Source: Deltaproteobacteria bacterium (lineage in GTDB: Bacteria; Desulfobacterota; Desulfobacteria; Desulfobacterales; Desulfosalsimonadaceae). Taken from it: a stretch of 14,118 nucleotides of DNA. The number at the start of each line of letters is the position of its first letter. The first letter of the stretch is position 1. The stretch is taken from positions 1 to 14,118 of the forward strand of contig JAJRPH010000533.1 of NCBI GenBank assembly GCA_024280875.1. The letters run 5' to 3'. Shown here piece by piece: positions 1 through 7,058 of the stretch. The notes under the pieces are model-generated. The model worked only from the letters and a program-made list of their open reading frames with translations, was not told the origin of the DNA and ran no database searches. Position numbers and translations under genes: made by a program.

Positions 1-55
1 GGCATGTATTCTTGCAAAAGCCCGCCAGGGACTTTGTTATCCTGCCATGTTCCAT
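1..55 (-). CDS. Start of an unidentified gene, running off the left edge
   Basis: A strong Shine-Dalgarno AGGAGG lies 47 bases after the meaB stop codon and is followed, six bases on, by an ATG whose complement ends at base 55. The frame stays open to the window edge and reads MEHGRITKSLAGFCKNTC. The fragment is too short to name a family. The spacing and ribosome site suggest it is the next cistron of the same operon. A second open frame across the same bases, in phase with meaB after its stop, also looks protein-like but has no start codon near the ribosome site. Confidence rests almost entirely on the ribosome site. Confidence 0.45.
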   Translation of the reverse strand, partial: MEHGRITKSLAGFCKNTC

Positions 56-78
56 CACTTACCTCCTGATTATATATA

Positions 79-96
79 TTACCGCCCCGGCGGTAA
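79..96 (-). other. Intercistronic GC-rich hairpin after meaB
   Basis: Bases 79-86 (TTACCGCC) and 89-96 (GGCGGTAA) are a perfect 8-bp inverted repeat with only CC between them; in RNA this folds as a 7-bp stem with a four-base loop. It starts 5 bases after the meaB stop and sits just before the ribosome site of the next gene. No U-run follows on the minus strand (AU-alternating sequence instead), so it is more likely an mRNA-processing or stability hairpin than an intrinsic terminator. Confidence 0.5.
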
Positions 97-101
97 CCAA
101 A

Positions 102-1049
102 TTATTGTAAGTGCATTAAAGTAATCATCTCCTGTACAATAGAATATGGATCTTTTTTTCGAGCGATCACCTGTTTAACAGACTGATCCAGGTTGCCATT
201 TTGATCCCACCGGCTCCGGAGATGACGTGCGACTTCCTTTTCAAGAAGTGATAGAATTTCTTCCTTGATCCGTTCTTTTTGCCATGAGGTTCGTATCCGC
301 CCTGCTTCAAAATTTTTAAGCATAATCGTGACCAAATCCGGGACGCCATCACCGGTTGCGGCAATTGTTTTAAGCACAGGAATTTGTGATGATACTTCAT
401 CAGCCGAAAGTTCCAGCATGGCACTGATATCAGCGACAGCCTGATCAGCCCCGTCCTTATCCGCCTTATTAACAACAAAAATATCGGCAATTTCCATTAT
501 CCCGGCTTTAATCGCCTGAATACCGTCTCCCATTCCGGGGACACAAATAACAAGCACCATGTCGGCTGCCTTTACGACCTCCACTTCATCCTGTCCCACT
601 CCAACGGTTTCTATGAGGATAATATCTTTTCCGAAAGCGTCCATAATTTTAACCACATCCCTGGCCGACTGGCTTAACCCGCCTAAAGCACCACGGGTGG
701 CCATGGAACGGATGAATACATCGTCAAGAGTGCTGACTTCTTTCATGCGCAAACGATCGCCTAACAGAGCGCCACCGGAAAACGGGCTTGACGGGTCCAC
801 GGCAATGATCCCGATTTTAAATCCCTGGTCAGAAAGCTCGCGGGTCAATCGATCCGTAAGGGTGCTTTTCCCGGCGCCCGGAGAGCCTGTGATTCCAATA
901 ACGCACGCCTTTCCGGTCATGGGATAAATCATTTGCATTGCATCCAGCCATCCCAGGTCCCGATTCTCGACCCGGGTAATCAGTCTTGCCAGGTCCCGAA
1001 CCGATCCTTTTCTCATTTCGGCGATTTGGCTTTCCCAATCTTGCCTCAT
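102..1049 (-). CDS. meaB: MeaB/ArgK-type GTPase, B12-mutase chaperone
   Basis: 315-residue G3E-family P-loop GTPase of the MeaB/ArgK/MMAA group, which gates adenosylcobalamin loading and protects or repairs B12-dependent acyl-CoA mutases in the cytoplasm. Visible motifs: Walker A GSPGAGKS at residues 55-62, the DPSSPFSGGALLGDR block from residue 85, the switch/Walker B region ETVGVGQ at 147-153, and the guanine-specificity motif NKAD at 194-197. The length is normal for the family. The start is supported by GGAG about ten bases upstream. Its presence at the end of a cluster holding both mutase subunits indicates that it serves this mutase; ArgK as an arginine transporter kinase is an obsolete name for the family. 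Separated from the preceding crotonase gene by 272 bases that contain a long inverted repeat. Confidence 0.95.
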   Translation of the reverse strand: MRQDWESQIAEMRKGSVRDLARLITRVENRDLGWLDAMQMIYPMTGKACVIGITGSPGAGKSTLTDRLTRELSDQGFKIGIIAVDPSSPFSGGALLGDRLRMKEVSTLDDVFIRSMATRGALGGLSQSARDVVKIMDAFGKDIILIETVGVGQDEVEVVKAADMVLVICVPGMGDGIQAIKAGIMEIADIFVVNKADKDGADQAVADISAMLELSADEVSSQIPVLKTIAATGDGVPDLVTIMLKNFEAGRIRTSWQKERIKEEILSLLEKEVARHLRSRWDQNGNLDQSVKQVIARKKDPYSIVQEMITLMHLQ

Positions 1050-1125
1050 TGAATTTTATCTCCGTTTATGGATTGTGTTTCTTTGCTTTAAGCCCCTCTG
1101 ATACAAACAGAACAAAGCGCAACCT

Positions 1126-1266
1126 CATTTCCCCGAAAACGGGAAACTGCAAAAATGATAACGTTTAATCTTTGGCACAGATTTTTGGGTCGATTATTCA
1201 GGATCAGGGCCTAACCAACCAACACGCATGATCATCCTGTAACAGTTTCCCGTTTTCGCGAAAATG
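1126..1266. repeat. Pair of 24-base inverted repeats flanking a 93-base spacer
   Basis: Bases 1126-1149 and 1243-1266 are inverted copies of each other, matching at 22 of 24 positions; the inner 16 (CGAAAACGGGAAACTG at 1134-1149) match perfectly. One of the two mismatches becomes a G-U pair in the minus-strand transcript. The right arm also contains the perfect 12-base palindrome TTTTCGCGAAAA (1253-1264). The spacer holds no plausible gene. The element lies wholly in the gap between the crotonase gene and meaB. It may be a long mRNA stem or the termini of a small non-autonomous mobile element; I see no convincing target-site duplication. Confidence 0.6.
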
Positions 1267-1321
1267 GCGCTGATAATTGCGCTCTTTTCCAGCGAGGCTG
1301 TTTATCCTAATCGTAGTGGTC

Positions 1322-2119
1322 TCATCCGCCCTTGAAAACCGGCTCTCTTTTTTCAAGAAACGATTTAAATCCTTCCATAAAATCTTCGCTTTTAAGACAC
1401 ACATCAAGTACATATGCCTCGTAGTCGAGTGCCTGCGGCAAGTCGGTCTTATAAAAATTCTGCAGACCCCTTTTGACAAAAGCGATCGGAATCGGCGCAT
1501 TTTTTGCTATCCGTTCCGCCATTTTATAGGTAACGGGCAGCAATTCTTCAGGCGGAACCACCTTGTTTACCATGCCAATCGCAAGCGCCTCCCGAGCATC
1601 TACTATTTCACCGGAAAATAACAATTCCGCAGCTTTGGCATAGCCGACCAATCGCGGCAGAAAGTGAATCCCCCCCCAATCAGGAAAAGCGCCCCGCCGG
1701 GTAAATACCTGGCCAAATCTGGCTTTTTCACTGGCAATTCGAATATCACAGGAAATGGCCAGGTTGCATCCGCCGCCGGCCGCGACCCCGTTAACCGCTG
1801 CGATAATAGGTTTTTCAATTGAATTAATCGCCAGAACGGTTTTACACATTGTATGCCTTTCGCTGGAAACCGTGTCAGCAAGCGCTTTGGTTTCCCCGGA
1901 CACAAACTCATTAACATCCCCGCCCGTGCAAAAAGCCTTGTCGCCTGCCCCGGTAATCACGATCACCCGAATCTCCGTGTCTGCTCCGGCGTCTTCCACG
2001 GCTTCGAGGATCTCATTTCTCATATTACCGGCAAATGCATTATATTTCTCCGGCCGGTTTAAAGTTATGGTGGCAATCTTATCTTTTTTGTCTAAAAGGA
2101 CATATTCCCATTGCATCAT
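1322..2119 (-). CDS. Enoyl-CoA hydratase/isomerase (crotonase) family protein
   Basis: 265-residue single-domain crotonase-fold enzyme acting on a CoA thioester. The oxyanion-hole region FCTGGD (residues 63-68) and the GGGC helix start (115-118) are clear. Unlike true enoyl-CoA hydratases, the two catalytic glutamates are missing: the first position is Asn119 (GGGCNLA) and the second is Phe139. The block FPDWGG places an Asp at 147, as in PaaG-type isomerases. An isomerase, atypical hydratase or (given meaB next door, as in the E. coli scp operon) a decarboxylase is possible. The ATG at 2119 overlaps the upstream stop codon (ATGA); a second ATG at 2116 is better spaced (six bases) from GGAGG, so the real protein may start one residue later. 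Family certain, reaction uncertain. Confidence 0.9.
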   Translation of the reverse strand: MMQWEYVLLDKKDKIATITLNRPEKYNAFAGNMRNEILEAVEDAGADTEIRVIVITGAGDKAFCTGGDVNEFVSGETKALADTVSSERHTMCKTVLAINSIEKPIIAAVNGVAAGGGCNLAISCDIRIASEKARFGQVFTRRGAFPDWGGIHFLPRLVGYAKAAELLFSGEIVDAREALAIGMVNKVVPPEELLPVTYKMAERIAKNAPIPIAFVKRGLQNFYKTDLPQALDYEAYVLDVCLKSEDFMEGFKSFLEKREPVFKGG

Positions 2120-3063
2120 TCACCTCCGAACGTTGCCTTCAGTTGTTGCGCCAATAAATCAGCGCCCCGCATCAGTTCCAGAAAAATTTTGTCGGTCCTA
2201 TCAATCTGTTTTATCAGGCCGGCGATCTGCCCGGCCGGCATAATCGCAGTATCCGCATCGCCTCCTGACTGAATATATTTTGCATCAGCCTTATCACCTC
2301 TAAGATGCTTGTCCTCCAAATGCTTGTCCGGATTCTGAATCATGTCCACTGCGCGGTTTTTTAAAACACGGATGGGCATGGCATCTTTGCCGAGGAGGAT
2401 TGTGGAATCGCTATCTGCTTCCACAATAAGTTGTTTAAAAAAATCAGGGGTTGGGCATTCATGTGTGGCGACAAATCGGGTCCCTAATTCAACCCCTTCA
2501 GCGCCCAATGCAAAAGCGGCAACCACCCCCCGTGCATCTGCAATCCCTCCGGCGGCAACGACAGGTATATTTAAGGCATCTGTCAGCTGGGGCACCAGAC
2601 ACATGGTTGTTGTTCCCTGTCGACCAACGTGACCGCCGGCCTCAAAGCCTGTGGCAATGACTGCGTCAACTCCACAGGTTTGAGTTTTCAGTGCCATTTC
2701 TTTGGAGGAAACTTTATGCAGCACTCTTAAACCAGCTTCTTTGATACGCTCCATAAACTTCGCCGGGTTACCGGCAGAGGTTGTAATAGTTTTGATTCCG
2801 GCTTCAATTGCTATTTCAAGCGCATCAAAGGCGTTCTTGCGATAGAGGGGAAGATTAATCCCAAAGGGTTGATCCGTCAAATCCCTTGCTTTTTTTACTT
2901 CCAGGCGTAATCGGTCCGTTGAAAGACCTGAGGCGGCTATCTGGCCAAAACCGCCGCTGTTTGATACGGCGGCCGCCATTTCCCCAAGCGTGATAAGTCG
3001 CATGGGGCCTAAAATAAATGGGTATTTAGCCCCGGTAATCTCAATGATTCGATTCTTTACCAT
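2116..3063 (-). CDS. Nitronate monooxygenase/FabK-type FMN flavoprotein
   Basis: 315-residue TIM-barrel flavoprotein of the 2-nitropropane dioxygenase (nitronate monooxygenase)/FabK family. FMN-binding signatures visible: the N-terminal FILGPM strand (residues 16-21), GFEAGGHVG (139-147, with the family His145), AAGGIADARG (170-179) and GAEGVELGTRF (187-197); the C-terminal GQIAGLI (278-284) is also typical. The family includes nitronate oxidases, the FabK enoyl-ACP reductase and unassigned oxidoreductases. In this cluster, which has no acyl-CoA dehydrogenase, an enoyl-CoA or related acyl-CoA redox step is more likely than nitroalkane oxidation (inference). AGGAGG lies five bases before the start. 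Its stop overlaps the next start, implying translational coupling. Confidence 0.88.
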   Translation of the reverse strand: MVKNRIIEITGAKYPFILGPMRLITLGEMAAAVSNSGGFGQIAASGLSTDRLRLEVKKARDLTDQPFGINLPLYRKNAFDALEIAIEAGIKTITTSAGNPAKFMERIKEAGLRVLHKVSSKEMALKTQTCGVDAVIATGFEAGGHVGRQGTTTMCLVPQLTDALNIPVVAAGGIADARGVVAAFALGAEGVELGTRFVATHECPTPDFFKQLIVEADSDSTILLGKDAMPIRVLKNRAVDMIQNPDKHLEDKHLRGDKADAKYIQSGGDADTAIMPAGQIAGLIKQIDRTDKIFLELMRGADLLAQQLKATFGGE

Positions 3064-3096
3064 ATTTGCCTCCTGAAAGTTTAAGCACCACTGCCT

Positions 3097-3495
3097 TTAC
3101 GGTAAATTAGACTTGATAAATGCCCCCACATCTTTTATGGATGTGCCTGCAGTAAACACGCCGCTGACGCCCATTTTATTTAACTCAGGGACATCCTTAT
3201 CAGGGATGATCCCTCCGATAATGACCAGAATATCCTTTGCATTTTGTTCCGCTAATTTTTCAATGATCTTCCGCGTCAGGCTCAGGTGGGCACCTGATAA
3301 AATAGAAAGGCCCACCACGTTAACATCTTCCTGAACGGCTGCGCTGACGATTTCTTCCGGGGTCTGTCTCAGGCCGGTATAAATAACCTCAAATCCCAGA
3401 TCCCTCAGGCCATAGGCAATAACCCTGGCACCGCGCTCATGGCCATCCAAACCGGGTTTGGCGACCAATACTCTTATTTTTTTTTCCGTATTCAT
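3097..3495 (-). CDS. B12-binding small subunit of acyl-CoA mutase
   Basis: 132-residue cobalamin-binding Rossmann-like domain, equal to the C-terminal domain of methylmalonyl-CoA mutase as a free subunit. The DxHxxG motif that supplies the lower-axial histidine is at residues 17-22 (DGHERG, His19). The SxL motif (SIL, residues 64-66) and the GG turn in VIIGGIIPD (91-99) hold the nucleotide tail of base-off cobalamin. The length matches small subunits of two-part mutases such as isobutyryl- and 2-hydroxyisobutyryl-CoA mutase. The partner should be the large subunit encoded at 10641-8887, more than 5 kb upstream in the same direction. Ribosome site GAGGT lies eight to nine bases before the ATG; a small open frame overlaps this start by ATGA. 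Confidence 0.95.
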   Translation of the reverse strand: MNTEKKIRVLVAKPGLDGHERGARVIAYGLRDLGFEVIYTGLRQTPEEIVSAAVQEDVNVVGLSILSGAHLSLTRKIIEKLAEQNAKDILVIIGGIIPDKDVPELNKMGVSGVFTAGTSIKDVGAFIKSNLP

Positions 3496-3575
3496 TTTAA
3501 ATACCTCACTATCTCACTATTTTTCTCATTAATGATGAGCCGTATCGAAAATCTGAGATATATCTTTCTGGTCAT
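3492..3575 (-). CDS. Possible 27-residue leader ORF coupled to the mutase small subunit
   Basis: An ATG at 3575 is preceded by TAGGAG with a nine-base spacer and opens a 27-codon frame rich in Ile, Arg and Lys. Its TGA overlaps the ATG of the B12-binding subunit as ATGA, the classic arrangement for translational coupling. It fills most of the 120-base gap after the fused hydratase/dehydrogenase gene. There is no recognisable domain, and chance is a real possibility at this length. Confidence 0.35.
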   Translation of the reverse strand: MTRKIYLRFSIRLIINEKNSEIVRYLK

Positions 3576-3615
3576 TAAAATAAGCTCCTATAAGATTAAA
3601 ATAGCGTATTTTCAT

Positions 3616-5709
3616 CTATACGAGGCCACTATCAACTCCGCAGGCAATCAACCGTTCAAATTCTCCGGCGGGCTTGAAAAACGCCAATCCGTATTTGTCA
3701 TAGAATTCCTGTAACCGCCCAAGCGTATATTTAACCCCCTTCTGGCTGACATAACGACCTGGGCCATGCCAGCAGTCAGGGAACCCGATTCCTATGACGG
3801 AAGCAAGATCCATGCTGTAATAGTTTTTAACAACCCCTTCATCCAGACAATGAAACGCCTGATTGGCCATTGCGAGCAAAAGCATTTCTTTCGCTTCTTC
3901 TCGCGTCGGGGTCGGCTGAGATTTATTGCGGACGACAAGCTCTAATGCCGATTTATCCGGTTTCATGCCCGGCCCGTAAAAACAGGGTTTTCCAGCACCC
4001 ACATAACCGGCCTCATACATTTTAACCAGGGTTTTAGGCACTTCTATCAGCTCCGGCTTTTTTGCTTGCATATACGACCCTGCATGATAGATGACATTCC
4101 CGCCGGCTGTTCCGTAAATATTCAACGGGCCCTGGGGAAAACCGGCTTCAAGGGCCAACTGGTCAATCTCCCAGGGGTCCATCCCCATTTCCGCCAGATA
4201 AAAACCGGTCATCACATAGACACCGAATGTTCTGCTGGTATAAAAACCGGGGCCATCACCGACAATGACACAGGTTTTCCCCTGCTGCCGGCCGGAAGCG
4301 ACTGCGGTTGCAAGCGCACTTTCAGATGTTTGCGGCCCTTGAATAACCTCCAGAAGCGGCATTAAAGGTACCGGTGAAAAATAATGCATCCCCACAACCA
4401 TTTCCGGACGTGCAGCTTCAGCGGCGATTTCCTGCATGGGGATGGTCGATGTATTGGACGCAAAGACGATATCCGGGTTGATGTCCTGAACCTGCTTGAG
4501 AATCTTTCGCTTTAAATCAAGGTCTTCAAAAACCGCTTCAATCACCAATGGAATAGTTTTCAACTCATCATAATTATCGGATACACGAATATTATCCATC
4601 ACCATGTTTTTTCGTTCCAAAGTCCAGCGCCCCTTTTTTACCAGAGGGTCCAGGCCCTTGCCGATATTTTCTTTTGCAGCTTCAGCGGTTTTTATGTCAA
4701 TATCAATAAGAAGAGCTTTTATTCCTTTATCCGCGCAAACCTGGGCAATACCCTGCCCCATCAGACCGGCACCGATAATTGCCAATTCTGGTGCGGGAAT
4801 TGCTTTCTTCAAATTTACAATAGATAATCTCGGAGCAATACTTGTCATTAAAAAGAAAAAATCAATCTTGTTTTTTACATTAGAATGCTCAATCAGCGGA
4901 GCAAAGTGAGTTATTTCGTTTTTCGCAGCTTCTTCAAAAGGTAACGCAAGCCCTTCTTCAATGGCATCAACAGCCGCTTTAAGATATGGTTTTTCCGGAC
5001 AAACGGCAAACCGGGCCCGAACTTTTTTCATTAACGTTTCCCGGGTCTTCTTGGTCGGTTTTGAAGGTTCTTTCCACTTGGAATCATAATTCCGATTGAC
5101 AATATTCGGATTAGATTCAATCCATTGTTCAGCATCGTTCTGAATGTCTTTTTTATTGGTTATTGTAACCAAAACTGAATCCGCGTATGCTTCGGCGGGA
5201 AGCACCTGCCCACGCATAACAACCTCTATGGCTTTCTCAAGTCCGATGACTCTTTTTAAGGTTTCCGGTCCGCCGGCTGCCGGAAAAAGACCGATGTTGA
5301 CTTCCGGCAATCCCATTTTTGTCCCCGGAGAAGCAAAGACATGGTCACAGGTCCATAAAAGCATCTCAAAACCGCCACCCAATGCGGTTTGACCTGGAAG
5401 AATCGCAACAACAGGAAACGGGCTTCTGGCAAGAGATGCAAACGCGTCCTGGAGCTTCAGTACAGTATATTTCAGGCTCAACGATGATCCATCCTTCATA
5501 ATTTCCATCAGGTTGGCACCATCTAAAAAACTCTTTTTCTTAAGTGACGCTAAAATAACGCCTTTGACATTATCGCGGTTTGCTTTTTCAGTAGCGGCCG
5601 CCAAATCTTTGATAAACTGGTCTCCAATGGTGTTGACCGGTCCTGCTGTATCTATGAGAAATGTTGCAATGTTCTTAACAGGATCGAGTCGGTATATAAC
5701 TTCAGGCAT
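3616..5709 (-). CDS. Fused enoyl-CoA hydratase / 3-hydroxyacyl-CoA dehydrogenase
   Basis: 697-residue FadB/FadJ/HADHA-type bifunctional beta-oxidation enzyme. The N-terminal crotonase domain (about residues 1-190) has both catalytic glutamates, Glu115 (GGGFE) and Glu136 (LPEVNIG), so hydratase activity is expected. The Rossmann NAD-binding domain starts at about 308 with IIGAGLMGQG. The dehydrogenase residues are visible as Ser418 (SNTST), His442 (GMHYFSP) and Glu454 (LLEVI). The PGFYTSR block at 487-493 has Thr/Ser where bacterial FadB has Asn, similar to mitochondrial HADHA. In the C-terminal domain the usual GP..LLD..G.D signature is altered to GPLNIYGTAGGN (527-538), losing the Asp. AGGAG lies seven bases before the start. 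With the adjacent thiolase it forms a complete hydration-oxidation-thiolysis module; partner and chain-length range cannot be read from sequence. Confidence 0.95.
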   Translation of the reverse strand: MPEVIYRLDPVKNIATFLIDTAGPVNTIGDQFIKDLAAATEKANRDNVKGVILASLKKKSFLDGANLMEIMKDGSSLSLKYTVLKLQDAFASLARSPFPVVAILPGQTALGGGFEMLLWTCDHVFASPGTKMGLPEVNIGLFPAAGGPETLKRVIGLEKAIEVVMRGQVLPAEAYADSVLVTITNKKDIQNDAEQWIESNPNIVNRNYDSKWKEPSKPTKKTRETLMKKVRARFAVCPEKPYLKAAVDAIEEGLALPFEEAAKNEITHFAPLIEHSNVKNKIDFFFLMTSIAPRLSIVNLKKAIPAPELAIIGAGLMGQGIAQVCADKGIKALLIDIDIKTAEAAKENIGKGLDPLVKKGRWTLERKNMVMDNIRVSDNYDELKTIPLVIEAVFEDLDLKRKILKQVQDINPDIVFASNTSTIPMQEIAAEAARPEMVVGMHYFSPVPLMPLLEVIQGPQTSESALATAVASGRQQGKTCVIVGDGPGFYTSRTFGVYVMTGFYLAEMGMDPWEIDQLALEAGFPQGPLNIYGTAGGNVIYHAGSYMQAKKPELIEVPKTLVKMYEAGYVGAGKPCFYGPGMKPDKSALELVVRNKSQPTPTREEAKEMLLLAMANQAFHCLDEGVVKNYYSMDLASVIGIGFPDCWHGPGRYVSQKGVKYTLGRLQEFYDKYGLAFFKPAGEFERLIACGVDSGLV

Positions 5710-5756
5710 TTTTTATCTCCTAAAATCTAAATAGATTAATCTTTCCAAAAAGGGGC

Positions 5757-6950
5757 TTACACTTGAACCATAATTGCTTCGCCCTGGGTTAACCCTCCGC
5801 ATATGGCAGCAACGGCCTTTCCTCCACCTCTTCGCCGAAGTTCGTACATCATTGCCATGGTGATTCTGAGGCCCGAAGCTCCTACGGGATGTCCAATAGC
5901 GATTGCACCGCCGTTAACATTGGTTTTCGCTATCAACTCATGCCATTTTTTTTCATCATTTTCCGCCAGTATTTTGGTGCTGACCAGTGGCATTGCGGCA
6001 AAAGCCTCATTGATTTCAATCAGACTGATGTCATCGATGCTCATCTTTGTTCTTTCCAGCAGTTTGTTAATGGCAAATGCGGGGATCCAGGATATACCGT
6101 AAGGCATGTCGGTTTTCCCGACCTGATCAACGATCGTTCCCAGAATTGTAAGGCCCAGTGCCTTTGCTTTTTTTTCGGTCATAACCACCATTGCAGACGC
6201 GCCATCATTTAACCCGGGTGCATTCCCGGCTGTAGTGGTCTTGGCCCCGAATACCGGCGGAAGCATTTCGGTCCCCGCGACACTCCCACCGGGACGCGGC
6301 ATTTCATCCGCAGTAAAAAGGTATTTTTGTCTTTTTTTTTTAACCGGTATGGGAACGATTTCATCCTCAAATTTTCCGGCTTTCATGGCTGCCGACCATT
6401 TTAAATGAGAACCCATTGCAAAGTTATCCAGCATTCTTTTGGGAATATTATATTTTTCAGCGCCGTCTGATGCATCGACCGCCACTGAATGGTAGCCGGG
6501 ATACATAATGGGGAATATCGGATCAGGCATCTTTACTTCACCGATTCTGACACCGGCCCTGAGTTGGCGCGACATATGAGGCGCCCTGCTCATGGCCTCG
6601 GTGCCGATTACCAACGCAGACTCTATTTCTCCCAGGCGAAGGCCCCAAAGCGCCATTCGAAGCGCGGTAAGGGGCGAGCAGCAGGCCGTATCAATAGTTG
6701 TTGTAAATACATCACGGCCAACCTTAAGGCCGATTTGTCTGCCGGTGACAGATCCGGTCTCATAGGAGCTCGGAATACAGTTTCCCACAAAAATCTGATC
6801 GATTTCGTCTTTAACATTATTTCCTGCAGCCTCCAGTGTGGCGTTTGCAACATGAACAGCCACATCAAGCGGCTCCATTTCGGAAAGGGAACCGAGATAC
6901 TTGCCAAAAGGAGATCTTTTGGCACTGACAATGACACATTTTTCAGACAT
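5757..6950 (-). CDS. Acetyl-CoA C-acyltransferase (thiolase II family)
   Basis: 397-residue degradative-type thiolase that cleaves a 3-ketoacyl-CoA with CoA to give acetyl-CoA (or propionyl-CoA) and a shortened acyl-CoA. Catalytic residues are present: nucleophilic Cys90 (DTACCSP, where most relatives have VCASG), the NEAF motif at 314-317, His354 in GHPVGASG and Cys384 in CGGLTQG. Length and motif spacing are normal. Ribosome site GGGAGG nine bases before the ATG supports the start. It lies 47 bases upstream of the fused hydratase/dehydrogenase gene, the usual fadA-fadB style pairing in reversed order. It may equally act on acetoacetyl-CoA; a specific substrate cannot be assigned. Confidence 0.95.
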   Translation of the reverse strand: MSEKCVIVSAKRSPFGKYLGSLSEMEPLDVAVHVANATLEAAGNNVKDEIDQIFVGNCIPSSYETGSVTGRQIGLKVGRDVFTTTIDTACCSPLTALRMALWGLRLGEIESALVIGTEAMSRAPHMSRQLRAGVRIGEVKMPDPIFPIMYPGYHSVAVDASDGAEKYNIPKRMLDNFAMGSHLKWSAAMKAGKFEDEIVPIPVKKKRQKYLFTADEMPRPGGSVAGTEMLPPVFGAKTTTAGNAPGLNDGASAMVVMTEKKAKALGLTILGTIVDQVGKTDMPYGISWIPAFAINKLLERTKMSIDDISLIEINEAFAAMPLVSTKILAENDEKKWHELIAKTNVNGGAIAIGHPVGASGLRITMAMMYELRRRGGGKAVAAICGGLTQGEAIMVQV

Positions 6951-7058
6951 TCTTTTCTTCCTCCCAAATTTTTTTATTTAACTCTTATATAACTGCTTAA
7001 AAATCAGTTTAATTAGCCATTTCATAACGTGTTTCACACAAAAACGACGAATCGCTCT

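Noticed and set aside
559..927. Plus-strand open frames throughout the window, such as this 122-codon one
   Set aside because: They lie antisense to well-supported minus-strand genes and show only mirrored composition.
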